Made by a program: the position numbers and the translations under genes
The notes under the pieces: generated by a model
Databases searched by the model: none
What the model was told of the DNA's origin: nothing
What the model saw: only the letters and a program-made list of their open reading frames with translations
In this document: piece by piece, positions 1 to 4,989 of the stretch
Numbering within the stretch: the first letter of the stretch is position 1
How the letters are laid out: each line of letters starts with the position of its first letter
Source: Acidobacteriota bacterium
GTDB lineage: Bacteria > Acidobacteriota > Terriglobia > Terriglobales > Acidobacteriaceae
Direction of reading: 5' to 3'
Length of the DNA stretch: 6,685 nucleotides
Assembly: GCA_021781075.1 (NCBI GenBank)
Contig: JAJXXN010000227.1
Span: 1-6,685, forward strand

Positions 1-326
1 CCCTCTGGAGTGCGGTTGAAGGGCACGCCCATGCGGTCGAGGAGGTCGATGATGCCGGGCGCGGCCTCGCACATGGCCTTGACGGGGGTTTGATTGGCGA
101 GGAAATCGCCGCCATAGACGGTATCGTCAAAGTGCAGGGCGGGTGTGTCGCCCTCGCCCTTGAGGTTTTTAGCGGCGTTGATGCCTCCCTGGGCGCAGAC
201 GGAGTGCGAGCGCTTGACGGGGACGATGGAGAAGAGGTCCACCTTGCCGCCGGCCTCGGCAATTTTGATGACGGCCGCAAGGCCCGCCAATCCGCCGCCA
301 ACGACAATGATTTTTGGTGCTGCCAT
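1..326 (-). CDS. sdhA: Succinate dehydrogenase flavoprotein subunit, N-terminal part (cut by window edge)
   Basis: This is the catalytic FAD subunit of complex II, which oxidises succinate to fumarate on the cytoplasmic face of the membrane. Only the first 108 codons are in the window; the gene continues past position 1. The translation starts MAAPKIIVVGGGLAGLAA, a Rossmann dinucleotide-binding motif with the glycine-rich turn at residues 10-15. RSHSVCAQGGINAA follows at 39-52, where His41 matches the histidine that binds FAD covalently in this family. The downstream stretch (TPALHFDDTVYGGDFLAN) is typical of the SdhA/FrdA group that pairs with a five-helix cytochrome b. The ATG at 324-326 is preceded by AAAGGA at 336-341, 9 bases away. 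It lies 37 bases after the sdhC stop, so the two are surely one operon; sdhB would be expected beyond the window. Fumarate reductase is the alternative name, but the SdhC type favours SDH. Confidence 0.95.
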   Translation of the reverse strand, partial: MAAPKIIVVGGGLAGLAAVIKIAEAGGKVDLFSIVPVKRSHSVCAQGGINAAKNLKGEGDTPALHFDDTVYGGDFLANQTPVKAMCEAAPGIIDLLDRMGVPFNRTPE

Positions 327-363
327 GGGAAAAAGTCCTTTCAAATAAAGCGGCTAAAGGTCA

Positions 364-1116
364 TCAACCGAGCAACTGAGCGGCTTGTGCGGCCAGTTGG
401 CCGACTGCGGGGGCCACATCGGCCGGGGCGTTGGGGTACATGCCGCCAACGAAGGCCCAGATGCCGGAGAGGCCCAGAATGGTGAGCGCGACAAAGAGCG
501 CGGCACACACATAGCCAAAGCGCTTGCGGGCCTTTGTGCCGGGAGTGATGCCCCACTTGGCGCAGAAGAGCCAGATGCCATAGCTGAAGTGCGCGCAGAT
601 GGCGACCATGCCGATGATGTAGAAGGCCAGCATCCAGGGATTTGCCAGTTCCATTTGAACCTTATGGAACGAGGCGCCGGGATGTTCCGGCAGCATGACG
701 CCCATGAAGCGCTGGCGAATCACATGCTGGGCGATGTAAATGAAGGCAATGATGCCCGTCCAGCGCTGCGCAGTGTAGAGCCAGTTGCCCGCGAAGGGGT
801 AATAGATGATGTTTGACTTGCCGCGCAACCAAATGTAGACGCCGTAAAAGGCGTGATAGAGAAGCGGCAGGAAGATGAATGCCCACTCGAGGATGCGAAC
901 CAACGGCAGTCCATTGAGGAAGCGGACCTGCGCGGCGTAGGCTGCGGGGCCCTTGAGGGCCTCGAAGTTGGAGAGAAGGTGCTCCAGCAGGAAGGCGCCG
1001 AGCGGGACAATGCCGAGCAGCGAGTGGAGGCGGCGCAACAGGAAGGAATAACCCTCGCCTGCGCGCAGCGGTGCAACACCTTTTTTGACGGTGGGTACGG
1101 GATGCGTGGTTGCCAT
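364..1116 (-). CDS. sdhC: Succinate dehydrogenase cytochrome b556 subunit, five-helix type
   Basis: This 250-residue integral membrane protein anchors SdhA/SdhB, carries heme b and passes electrons to quinone. Five hydrophobic segments are visible at about residues 32-48, 76-97, 117-137, 160-186 and 200-225, as in the Bacillus subtilis/Wolinella-type single-subunit anchor. Histidines lie in the helices at H31, H46, H88, H131 and H176. The 43-residue H88-H131 spacing equals that of the B. subtilis axial ligands H70/H113, so H31, H88, H131 and H176 are the likely bis-His ligands of two hemes. It is about 50 residues longer than the Bacillus protein, with extra length between the first two ligands and an Ala-rich C-terminal tail (227-250). 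The ATG at 1114-1116 has AGGAG at 1127-1131, spaced 10 bases. It is the first gene of the sdh operon, so a leader and promoter should lie just upstream. The family call is firm; the heme-ligand assignment is by spacing only. Confidence 0.95.
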   Translation of the reverse strand: MATTHPVPTVKKGVAPLRAGEGYSFLLRRLHSLLGIVPLGAFLLEHLLSNFEALKGPAAYAAQVRFLNGLPLVRILEWAFIFLPLLYHAFYGVYIWLRGKSNIIYYPFAGNWLYTAQRWTGIIAFIYIAQHVIRQRFMGVMLPEHPGASFHKVQMELANPWMLAFYIIGMVAICAHFSYGIWLFCAKWGITPGTKARKRFGYVCAALFVALTILGLSGIWAFVGGMYPNAPADVAPAVGQLAAQAAQLLG

Positions 1117-1186
1117 CGCGGATTGGCTCCTGCCAGGGATGACTGGCGGTGGTTGAAAGTACCAAAGGTCCGGACAGGGGCTGAAA

Positions 1187-1203
1187 CCCGCATACGATGC
1201 GGG
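1187..1203 (-). other. Perfect hairpin in the sdhC leader
   Basis: CCCGCAT and ATGCGGG form a perfect 7-bp inverted repeat around a 3-base loop (CCCGCATACGATGCGGG on the plus strand). It lies about 70 bases before the sdhC start and downstream of the predicted promoter, so it would fold in the sdh mRNA leader. On the transcript it is followed by TTTCAGCC, not a real U-tract, so an intrinsic terminator is not well supported. An mRNA-stabilising or regulatory stem is possible. The palindrome CTCGCGAG (1206-1213) abuts it and could extend the structure. Confidence 0.5.
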
Positions 1204-1211
1204 CTCTCGCG

Positions 1212-1248
1212 AGTCTCAGTTCTCGTTAACGGCTGTTTCCAGTCTCAG
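1212..1248. repeat. Pair of 8-bp direct repeats (AGTCTCAG) in the sdhC leader
   Basis: AGTCTCAG occurs at 1212-1219 and again at 1241-1248, with starts 29 bases apart, between the predicted sdh promoter and the sdhC start. Such spaced repeats can be binding sites for a dimeric regulator, but with only two short copies chance is possible. No function is assigned. Confidence 0.3.
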
Positions 1249-1268
1249 GAGCGGGCCGGAATCAATAG

Positions 1269-1312
1269 AGAGCCAAGGAACCCTGTTCATTGACACATTC
1301 ATTATTGGCTCT
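1269..1312. repeat. 8-bp inverted repeat spanning the predicted sdh start site
   Basis: AGAGCCAA (1269-1276) and TTGGCTCT (1305-1312) are exact inverted copies separated by 28 bases. The right arm overlaps the predicted -10 box (1301-1306), and the predicted transcription start (about 1293-1294) lies between the arms. A transcript from there would carry only one arm, so an operator is more plausible than an RNA hairpin. The match is short, so confidence is low. Confidence 0.3.
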
Positions 1313-1330
1313 GGGTCTTGGCAGCGTCAA
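1301..1330 (-). promoter_or_regulatory. Sigma70-like promoter for sdhCA
   Basis: Read on the minus strand, TTGACG (complement of 1325-1330, 5 of 6 to consensus) is followed after 18 bases by AATAAT (complement of 1301-1306, 5 of 6 to TATAAT). The predicted start is near 1293-1294, giving a leader of roughly 178 bases before sdhC. This is the best promoter I can see in the 312-base gene-free stretch 1117-1428, and it points into sdhC. The CRP-type palindrome at 1367-1382 is suitably placed upstream. Confidence 0.6.
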
Positions 1331-1366
1331 GGGAGCGCGGGGAGAAAGAGTGGGTTTGGAGGGAGC

Positions 1367-1382
1367 TGTGATTTTCATCACA
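1367..1382. promoter_or_regulatory. CRP/FNR-family operator upstream of sdhCA
   Basis: The sequence TGTGATTTTCATCACA is a perfect 6-4-6 inverted repeat and matches the classic CRP consensus TGTGA-N6-TCACA at every specified base. Its centre (1374.5) lies about 80-81 bases upstream of the predicted sdh start site, close to the -81.5 position of class I CRP activation. It sits in the noncoding gap about 47 bases beyond the rdgB stop codon, so coding constraint does not explain it. The host's regulator is unknown; a CRP-like rather than FNR-like half-site (TGTGA versus TTGAT) is what is seen. Confidence 0.65.
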
Positions 1383-1428
1383 TGGAAAGCGCGAGACAAT
1401 GCGGCTGATTTGCGGATGCCATGCAGGG

Positions 1429-2064
1429 TCAATGCGCGGGAGCGGCGGCGAGTTGTTGCAGGAGGGAATTGAGCGCGCGGCCGCGGTGGCTGAGCGAAAG
1501 TTTGGCCTCGATGTCCAGCTCCGCCATGGTTGTGTTGAGCGCAGGGAGGAAGAAGAGCGGGTCGTAGCCGAAGCCGCCGTGGCCGCGGGGCGCTTCAAGG
1601 ATGATGCCTTCAATCGCGCCAAATGCGGTGCACAACACCCGGCCGTCGCGGGCGAGCGCCAGCACGCAGCGGTAACGGGCGGTGCGTTTTTCAATCTCGA
1701 CGCCGGCAAGTTTTTGCAGAAGCACGATATTGTTCCAAACATCGGTGTTGTCGTTGGCGTCGGGCGAGTCGGTGACCCCGGCATCGGCGGCAAACCGGGC
1801 GGAGCGGACGCCGGGTGCGCCGCCGAGGGCATCCACCTCGAGGCCGGAGTCATCGGCCAGGACCAGCTCGCCGGGCGCGAATTGGGAGTAATAAAGCGCC
1901 TTCAGCCTGGCGTTGGCTTCAAAAGTGTCGCCGTCTTCCACGGGAGCGGTGATCGTGTCCAGTGAAGCGAGGGGCTTGAGTTCGATGGAATGCGCGTTGG
2001 CGGCGGCGGCAAAATCGCGCAACTTTCCCTTGCTGGTTGTGGTGACGGTCAGACAGATGCCCAT
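1429..2064 (-). CDS. rdgB: XTP/dITP diphosphatase (RdgB/HAM1 family)
   Basis: This 211-residue cytoplasmic enzyme hydrolyses non-canonical purine triphosphates (dITP, XTP, ITP) to monophosphate and pyrophosphate, keeping deaminated bases out of DNA. Family motifs appear in order: TTSKGKLRDF near the N-terminus (9-18), EDGDTFEANARLKA (43-56), LADDSGLEVDALGGAPGVRS (69-88, with the catalytic Asp pair D71/D72), GFGYDPLFF (164-172) and LSHRGRAL (191-198). Length is normal for the family. The TxNxxK nucleotide-binding motif reads T-T-S-K-G-K, so the usual Asn is Ser11. An in-frame TAA lies 9 bases upstream of the ATG (2062-2064), so no longer start is possible, although no clear Shine-Dalgarno is visible. 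Only 9 bases separate it from the preceding glycosylase gene, so translation is probably coupled and it looks like the last gene of the flbD-motAB transcript. Confidence 0.93.
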   Translation of the reverse strand: MGICLTVTTTSKGKLRDFAAAANAHSIELKPLASLDTITAPVEDGDTFEANARLKALYYSQFAPGELVLADDSGLEVDALGGAPGVRSARFAADAGVTDSPDANDNTDVWNNIVLLQKLAGVEIEKRTARYRCVLALARDGRVLCTAFGAIEGIILEAPRGHGGFGYDPLFFLPALNTTMAELDIEAKLSLSHRGRALNSLLQQLAAAPAH

Positions 2065-2073
2065 GGAGATAGT

Positions 2074-2886
2074 TTATTGGCTTCGATGGATGGCCGGCGC
2101 ATGATTTTTTCCGAGGTCGAATGCGAGCGGGCAGCCGGCGCATTGGGCCGTGCGGCCACAGTGTGCCTTTCCGACAGCGACGGTCAGCGCGTGGAATTCA
2201 TTGAAGTGCAGGCGGTGCGCCGCGGGCGCCTCCGCGGCAAATGCGAGTTGGGTGAGAGCATGCAGTTGGCTGTAAGTGCGGTGGTTTTTGACAAGCGGCG
2301 CGGGGAGCAGATGGTGGCGCTCACAGATGCGGCGGAGGTACTCGTCGGCAACGGGGATGGGGTGGCCCAGCGCGTAAAGCAGGATGGCGTGCGCAGTCTC
2401 AGGGCCGACGCCGGGAAGAGCGAGAAGTTTTTGCTCAAGCATTGCGGTTGGAGCGGCTGACATTTTGTTGAGTGAGCCGGCATACTCGCACTCAAGAAAA
2501 TCCAGAAACGCACAAATGGCGGCGGACTTGCGCGCGGCAAAACCGGAGGGGCGAATCAACGCGGCCAATTCTGCCTGCGTCAGGCGACGGAGGCCGGCAA
2601 TCGACAATGCGCGCGCGGCACGGAGATTGGCCAGCGAGCGCTCCACGGATTTCCAGGCGGTATTTTGTGTGAGGTAGGCGCCGAGGATGATTTCAAAGCG
2701 TGTTTTGGCGGGCCACCAATGCTGCGGGCCGTAGGCGGCGAGAAGCGCGTCGTGCATGGCGCGCAGGCGGCTGGCGGATTCGCGCCATTGTCCTGCTTCA
2801 ACTTGAGACAGATGGGCTGGTTTCGTTCGCTTCACGGCAGCTTCAAGATTATCTCTTATTGCTCGCCGTCGGTAATGCGATGCCAC
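2074..2886 (-). CDS. HhH-GPD DNA glycosylase, endonuclease III-related (MagIII-like)
   Basis: This is a base-excision-repair glycosylase of the helix-hairpin-helix GPD superfamily. The core is clear: YGPQHWWP (52-59), FEIILGAYLTQNTAW (64-78), the hairpin LPGVGPETA (157-165) and the catalytic Asp D181 in VADEYLRRI. E163 occupies the position of the endonuclease III AP-lyase lysine (GRKTA), so it is probably a monofunctional glycosylase, perhaps acting on alkylated bases as MagIII does; the substrate is not readable. The C-terminus has C243-X5-C249-X2-C252, resembling the [4Fe-4S] loop, but the fourth Cys is missing (CPLAFDL). The start is uncertain. The longest frame begins at GTG 2884-2886, overlapping motB by 31 bases with no Shine-Dalgarno; GTG at 2833-2835 (253 residues) begins after motB ends. 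The first ~40 residues precede the conserved core and look nonessential to the fold. Confidence 0.85.
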   Translation of the reverse strand: MASHYRRRAIRDNLEAAVKRTKPAHLSQVEAGQWRESASRLRAMHDALLAAYGPQHWWPAKTRFEIILGAYLTQNTAWKSVERSLANLRAARALSIAGLRRLTQAELAALIRPSGFAARKSAAICAFLDFLECEYAGSLNKMSAAPTAMLEQKLLALPGVGPETAHAILLYALGHPIPVADEYLRRICERHHLLPAPLVKNHRTYSQLHALTQLAFAAEAPAAHRLHFNEFHALTVAVGKAHCGRTAQCAGCPLAFDLGKNHAPAIHRSQ

Positions 2887-3689
2887 TGGGAAGGCTTGCC
2901 TGGCGCGGAATTGTTGATGCCCGGCAATGCCGCCGTAAGGTTGAGGTTGCTGCGCGGGATGACGACCACGTCAACGCGGCGGTTTTGCGCGCGTCCCTCG
3001 GCTGTGTTGTTGGTGGCCACCGGGTGAAATTCCCCGTAGCCGGCGACGGAGATGCGCGCCGGTTCAATGGTTCCGAGCGAAAGAAAGATGCGCGCAACGC
3101 GCGTGGCGCGCGCGGCGGAGAGGTCCCAGTTGGAGTCGAACTCGGCGGAGTGAATGGGCACATTGTCGGTGTGGCCCTCGATGCGCAGGTCATAGCCGCT
3201 CTGCCCGAGCGCCTCGGCGATGCGTTGGACGGTGGGTACGGCTTCGGCCTTGGGAATGGCCGAGCCGGAGGCGAAGAACCCGGCCTCGCGCAGGCTGATG
3301 ACGAGCCCGTCACGGTCCATGTGGATTGCGATGGTGCGGTCGGCGAGTTTGTCGGCGAGCAAGTCCTTCATCTGGCCTTCGAGATGTTCCAGGTCGGCGC
3401 GGACCTCGGCGGCGGCCAGCACCTCTTCACCGATGGCGATGTTGGCCCCTGTTTTTGCATCGGGGTCGAGGTTGGCCCCGCCGGCCTTGCGCGGATTGGT
3501 CGTGAAAAGGCCGAGCGATTGAAACGCGGAATCAATGGCATGGGAGACACTGCGCTGCTTGATCTGGTCGGCGCGCCCGGAGGCGAAAAGCACGACAAAA
3601 AAAGCGAAGAGCAGTGTGACAAAGTCCGCATACGAGACCAGCCAGCGCTCATGGCTGACGCGATGGGTCAAATGGAGCTTCTGCCTCAT
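2856..3689 (-). CDS. motB: Flagellar stator protein MotB
   Basis: This 277-residue stator subunit couples ion flow through the MotA/B channel to flagellar rotation and anchors the stator to peptidoglycan. Residues 16-38 form the single membrane helix, within WLVSYADFVTLLFAFFVVLF; D22 is the ion-carrying aspartate (E. coli D32). A plug/linker region follows (about 40-115). The C-terminal OmpA-like peptidoglycan-binding domain shows RIEGHTDNVPI (169-179), NWDLSAARA (187-195), VAGYGE (215-220) and NRRVDV (236-241). The start ATG (3687-3689) overlaps the motA stop as ATGA, a standard translational coupling that fixes the start. A proline/serine-containing tail (about 255-277) follows the OmpA domain, and its coding end may overlap the next gene. 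The helix resembles proton-type MotB of Bacillus (YADLLTLL), but the coupling ion cannot be settled from sequence. Confidence 0.95.
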   Translation of the reverse strand: MRQKLHLTHRVSHERWLVSYADFVTLLFAFFVVLFASGRADQIKQRSVSHAIDSAFQSLGLFTTNPRKAGGANLDPDAKTGANIAIGEEVLAAAEVRADLEHLEGQMKDLLADKLADRTIAIHMDRDGLVISLREAGFFASGSAIPKAEAVPTVQRIAEALGQSGYDLRIEGHTDNVPIHSAEFDSNWDLSAARATRVARIFLSLGTIEPARISVAGYGEFHPVATNNTAEGRAQNRRVDVVVIPRSNLNLTAALPGINNSAPGKPSQWHRITDGEQ

Positions 3690-4471
3690 GCGGCCCTCTG
3701 ATGAATGTCGCGCTCCGGCTGTTTGCCCGACGGCACAAAGAAACCATTGAGCTTGATTTCAAGCATGCGCGGGTTCATGCCCTCGAGGATGCTGATGACA
3801 CCTTCGAGGATCATCTCGTGGCGTTGGTGCTCCTCCTGATGGCGCAGGCGGAGCTTGCCCGCGGCGGGCAGGAAAAAGAGGTTGGCCGCGCCCACGCCAT
3901 AGATGGTGGCAACGAAGGCGACGGCGATGCCGCGGCCCACCTCGGTGATGTTGTCCAGGTGCTGCATGACCTGGATGAGCCCGAGGACGGCGCCGAGGAT
4001 TCCAATGGTGGGCGAGAAGCCGCCGGCGGATTCAAAGACCGCGGGGAGCCGGTCATCGGCCTCGGCCGATGAGTTGAGTGCGACCTGCATGATGCGCCGC
4101 AACTCCGCCGGCTCGGTGCCGTCGACGGCCAGCATCAGGGCCTGGCGCAGAAAGGGATCACGGATGCCCTCAAGCTCCGCATCCAGGCTGACGACACCGC
4201 CACGGCGCGCCTTGTAAGCGTAGTCGATGAGCTGGCGGATATAACTCGTGTTGGCTTTGTGCGGCGCGGTGAAGACGCGCGCCAGCTTGCGGAAGGCGGC
4301 AACCACCGTCTTCAACGGATATTGCAACAGCACGGCGCCCATGGTGCCGCCAAAGACAATCAATGCGGCCGTTGGTTGAAGAATCTGGCCGATGCTTCCA
4401 CCCTCAAAGAGCAACCCGGCTATGATGCCGCCGACCGCGATCAATACGCCAAAGATGCTGGAAGTGTCCAT
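3686..4471 (-). CDS. motA: Flagellar stator protein MotA
   Basis: This 261-residue stator channel subunit forms, with MotB, the torque generator in the inner membrane. Four membrane segments are visible at about residues 5-24, 32-50, 152-172 and 182-204. The cytoplasmic loop between segments 2 and 3 contains KARRGGVVSLDAELEG (87-102), where R89 and D97 align with the rotor-contacting E. coli R90 and E98. P154 in FSPTIGILGAVLGLI and P202 in FFLPAAGKL match the conserved prolines P173 and P222. It is shorter than E. coli MotA and closer to the Bacillus/MotP size. AAGGG overlaps the flbD stop region just ahead of the ATG at 4469-4471, and only 9 bases separate the two genes. It overlaps motB by 4 bases. 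It is expected to be transcribed from the sigma28 promoter before flbD. Confidence 0.95.
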   Translation of the reverse strand: MDTSSIFGVLIAVGGIIAGLLFEGGSIGQILQPTAALIVFGGTMGAVLLQYPLKTVVAAFRKLARVFTAPHKANTSYIRQLIDYAYKARRGGVVSLDAELEGIRDPFLRQALMLAVDGTEPAELRRIMQVALNSSAEADDRLPAVFESAGGFSPTIGILGAVLGLIQVMQHLDNITEVGRGIAVAFVATIYGVGAANLFFLPAAGKLRLRHQEEHQRHEMILEGVISILEGMNPRMLEIKLNGFFVPSGKQPERDIHQRAA

Positions 4472-4480
4472 GGGGCCCTT

Positions 4481-4798
4481 TCACTGCTTCGCCGTGGCCG
4501 CGCTGCCCGCCGGGTTGCCGGTGGATTCCGTCTCGCTCGAAAAACCAGCCAGATTCAGGCTCGTCATGGAGACGGCCCGCTGCTGCTCAACCAGCGAAGG
4601 CACCCTGCGCAGCATCACGGCCAGCAATTGCGCGCGATAGGCCAGGACTTTTTCCAGGATTTCCGTGCTGGTTTCGCGCACAATCAACTTTTCGCCGTTG
4701 ATCAATGTCAGCATGGTGTCGGGCGCGGATTCAGCGGTCTTGATCAGGTCGCTGTTGACCAGCATGGGCGACCCATTGAGCCTTGTCAGTTCAATCAT
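4481..4798 (-). CDS. flbD: Flagellar FlbD/SwrD-family protein with C-terminal extension
   Basis: This is a small cytoplasmic protein of the FlbD family (PF06289-type); the Bacillus homologue SwrD (YlzI) raises stator power for swarming. Residues 1-56 are the conserved domain, beginning MIELTRLNGSPMLVNSDLI and ending in INGEKLIVRETSTEILEKV. The protein is 105 residues against the usual 70-80; the extra ~35 C-terminal residues are Ser/Thr/Ala-rich and look disordered. I chose the ATG at 4796-4798 because GAGGTGG lies 7 bases upstream and the conserved domain begins exactly there. A longer frame opening at 4867 is rejected because a perfect sigma28 -10 box (4819-4826) lies inside it. It is the first gene of the flbD-motA-motB unit, 9 bases from motA. 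That neighbourhood supports a stator-related role, but this protein's biochemical function is not established. Confidence 0.9.
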   Translation of the reverse strand: MIELTRLNGSPMLVNSDLIKTAESAPDTMLTLINGEKLIVRETSTEILEKVLAYRAQLLAVMLRRVPSLVEQQRAVSMTSLNLAGFSSETESTGNPAGSAATAKQ

Positions 4799-4818
4799 GC
4801 CCATCCACCTCAGCTTTT

Positions 4819-4844
4819 TTATCGGCGCGTTGGGGAAACAATTA
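4819..4844 (-). promoter_or_regulatory. Sigma28 (FliA) promoter for flbD-motA-motB
   Basis: On the minus strand GCCGATAA (complement of 4819-4826) matches the FliA -10 consensus 8 of 8. TAATTGTT, beginning at 4844, resembles the TAAAGTTT -35 box, with one base less than the usual spacing. The predicted start site is near 4812, leaving only about 15 bases of leader that contain the flbD ribosome-binding site. The promoter therefore also fixes the flbD start at 4798. Confidence 0.8.
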
Positions 4845-4880
4845 GTTTCTGCTGAAAAACGAGGCAAATTTGGACACTCT

Positions 4881-4907
4881 TAAAGTCACAGGGGGCGGAG
4901 TCGAAAA
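4881..4907 (+). promoter_or_regulatory. Sigma28 (FliA) promoter for flagellin
   Basis: TAAAGTCA (4881-4888) and GTCGAAAA (4900-4907) are separated by exactly 11 bases, as in the FliA consensus TAAAGTTT-N11-GCCGATAA, with 6 of 8 matches in each box. The start site should be near 4914, giving a leader of about 76 bases before the flagellin ATG. It points away from the flbD promoter, whose -35 begins 36 bases to the left. Confidence 0.7.
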
Positions 4908-4915
4908 ACCGGACA

Positions 4916-4971
4916 GATGTGACGGCGCCGGGTCGGGGCGATCAATGAAAGACGCCGCAAATCAACACATC
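4916..4971 (+). other. Possible stem structure in the flagellin mRNA leader
   Basis: GATGTG (4916-4921) can pair with CACATC (4966-4971), and just inside it CGGCG (4923-4927) can pair with CGCCG (4953-4957), leaving a one-base bulge on one side and an 8-base bulge on the other. The structure fills most of the leader but ends before the Shine-Dalgarno AGGAG at 4977-4981, leaving it exposed. It could stabilise the flagellin mRNA; a regulatory role is only inferred. Confidence 0.4.
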
Positions 4972-4989
4972 CAATGAGGAGTTGAACCC

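Noticed and set aside
1187..1203. Intrinsic terminator for rdgB or attenuator before sdhC
   Set aside because: The hairpin is not followed by a U-tract on either strand, and it lies more than 200 bases past rdgB.
1290..1472. Small plus-strand frame of 60 codons across the sdh promoter region
   Set aside because: No ribosome-binding site or family resemblance. It crosses the regulatory palindrome and the 3' end of rdgB on the opposite strand.
2700..3701. A 333-codon open frame on the plus strand opposite motB and the glycosylase gene
   Set aside because: It lies antisense to two well-recognised genes, has no recognisable domain and is Gly/Ala/Arg/Val-rich, as expected from the reverse frame of GC-rich coding DNA.
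4799..4867. N-terminal extension of FlbD from an ATG at 4867
   Set aside because: The family domain begins at the ATG at 4798 with a good ribosome-binding site, and an exact sigma28 -10 box lies within the extension.
4937..4944. GGCGATCA as the flagellin sigma28 -10 box
   Set aside because: Six of 8 bases match, but no TAAA-like -35 lies at the required spacing, whereas 4881-4907 has both boxes at exactly N11.
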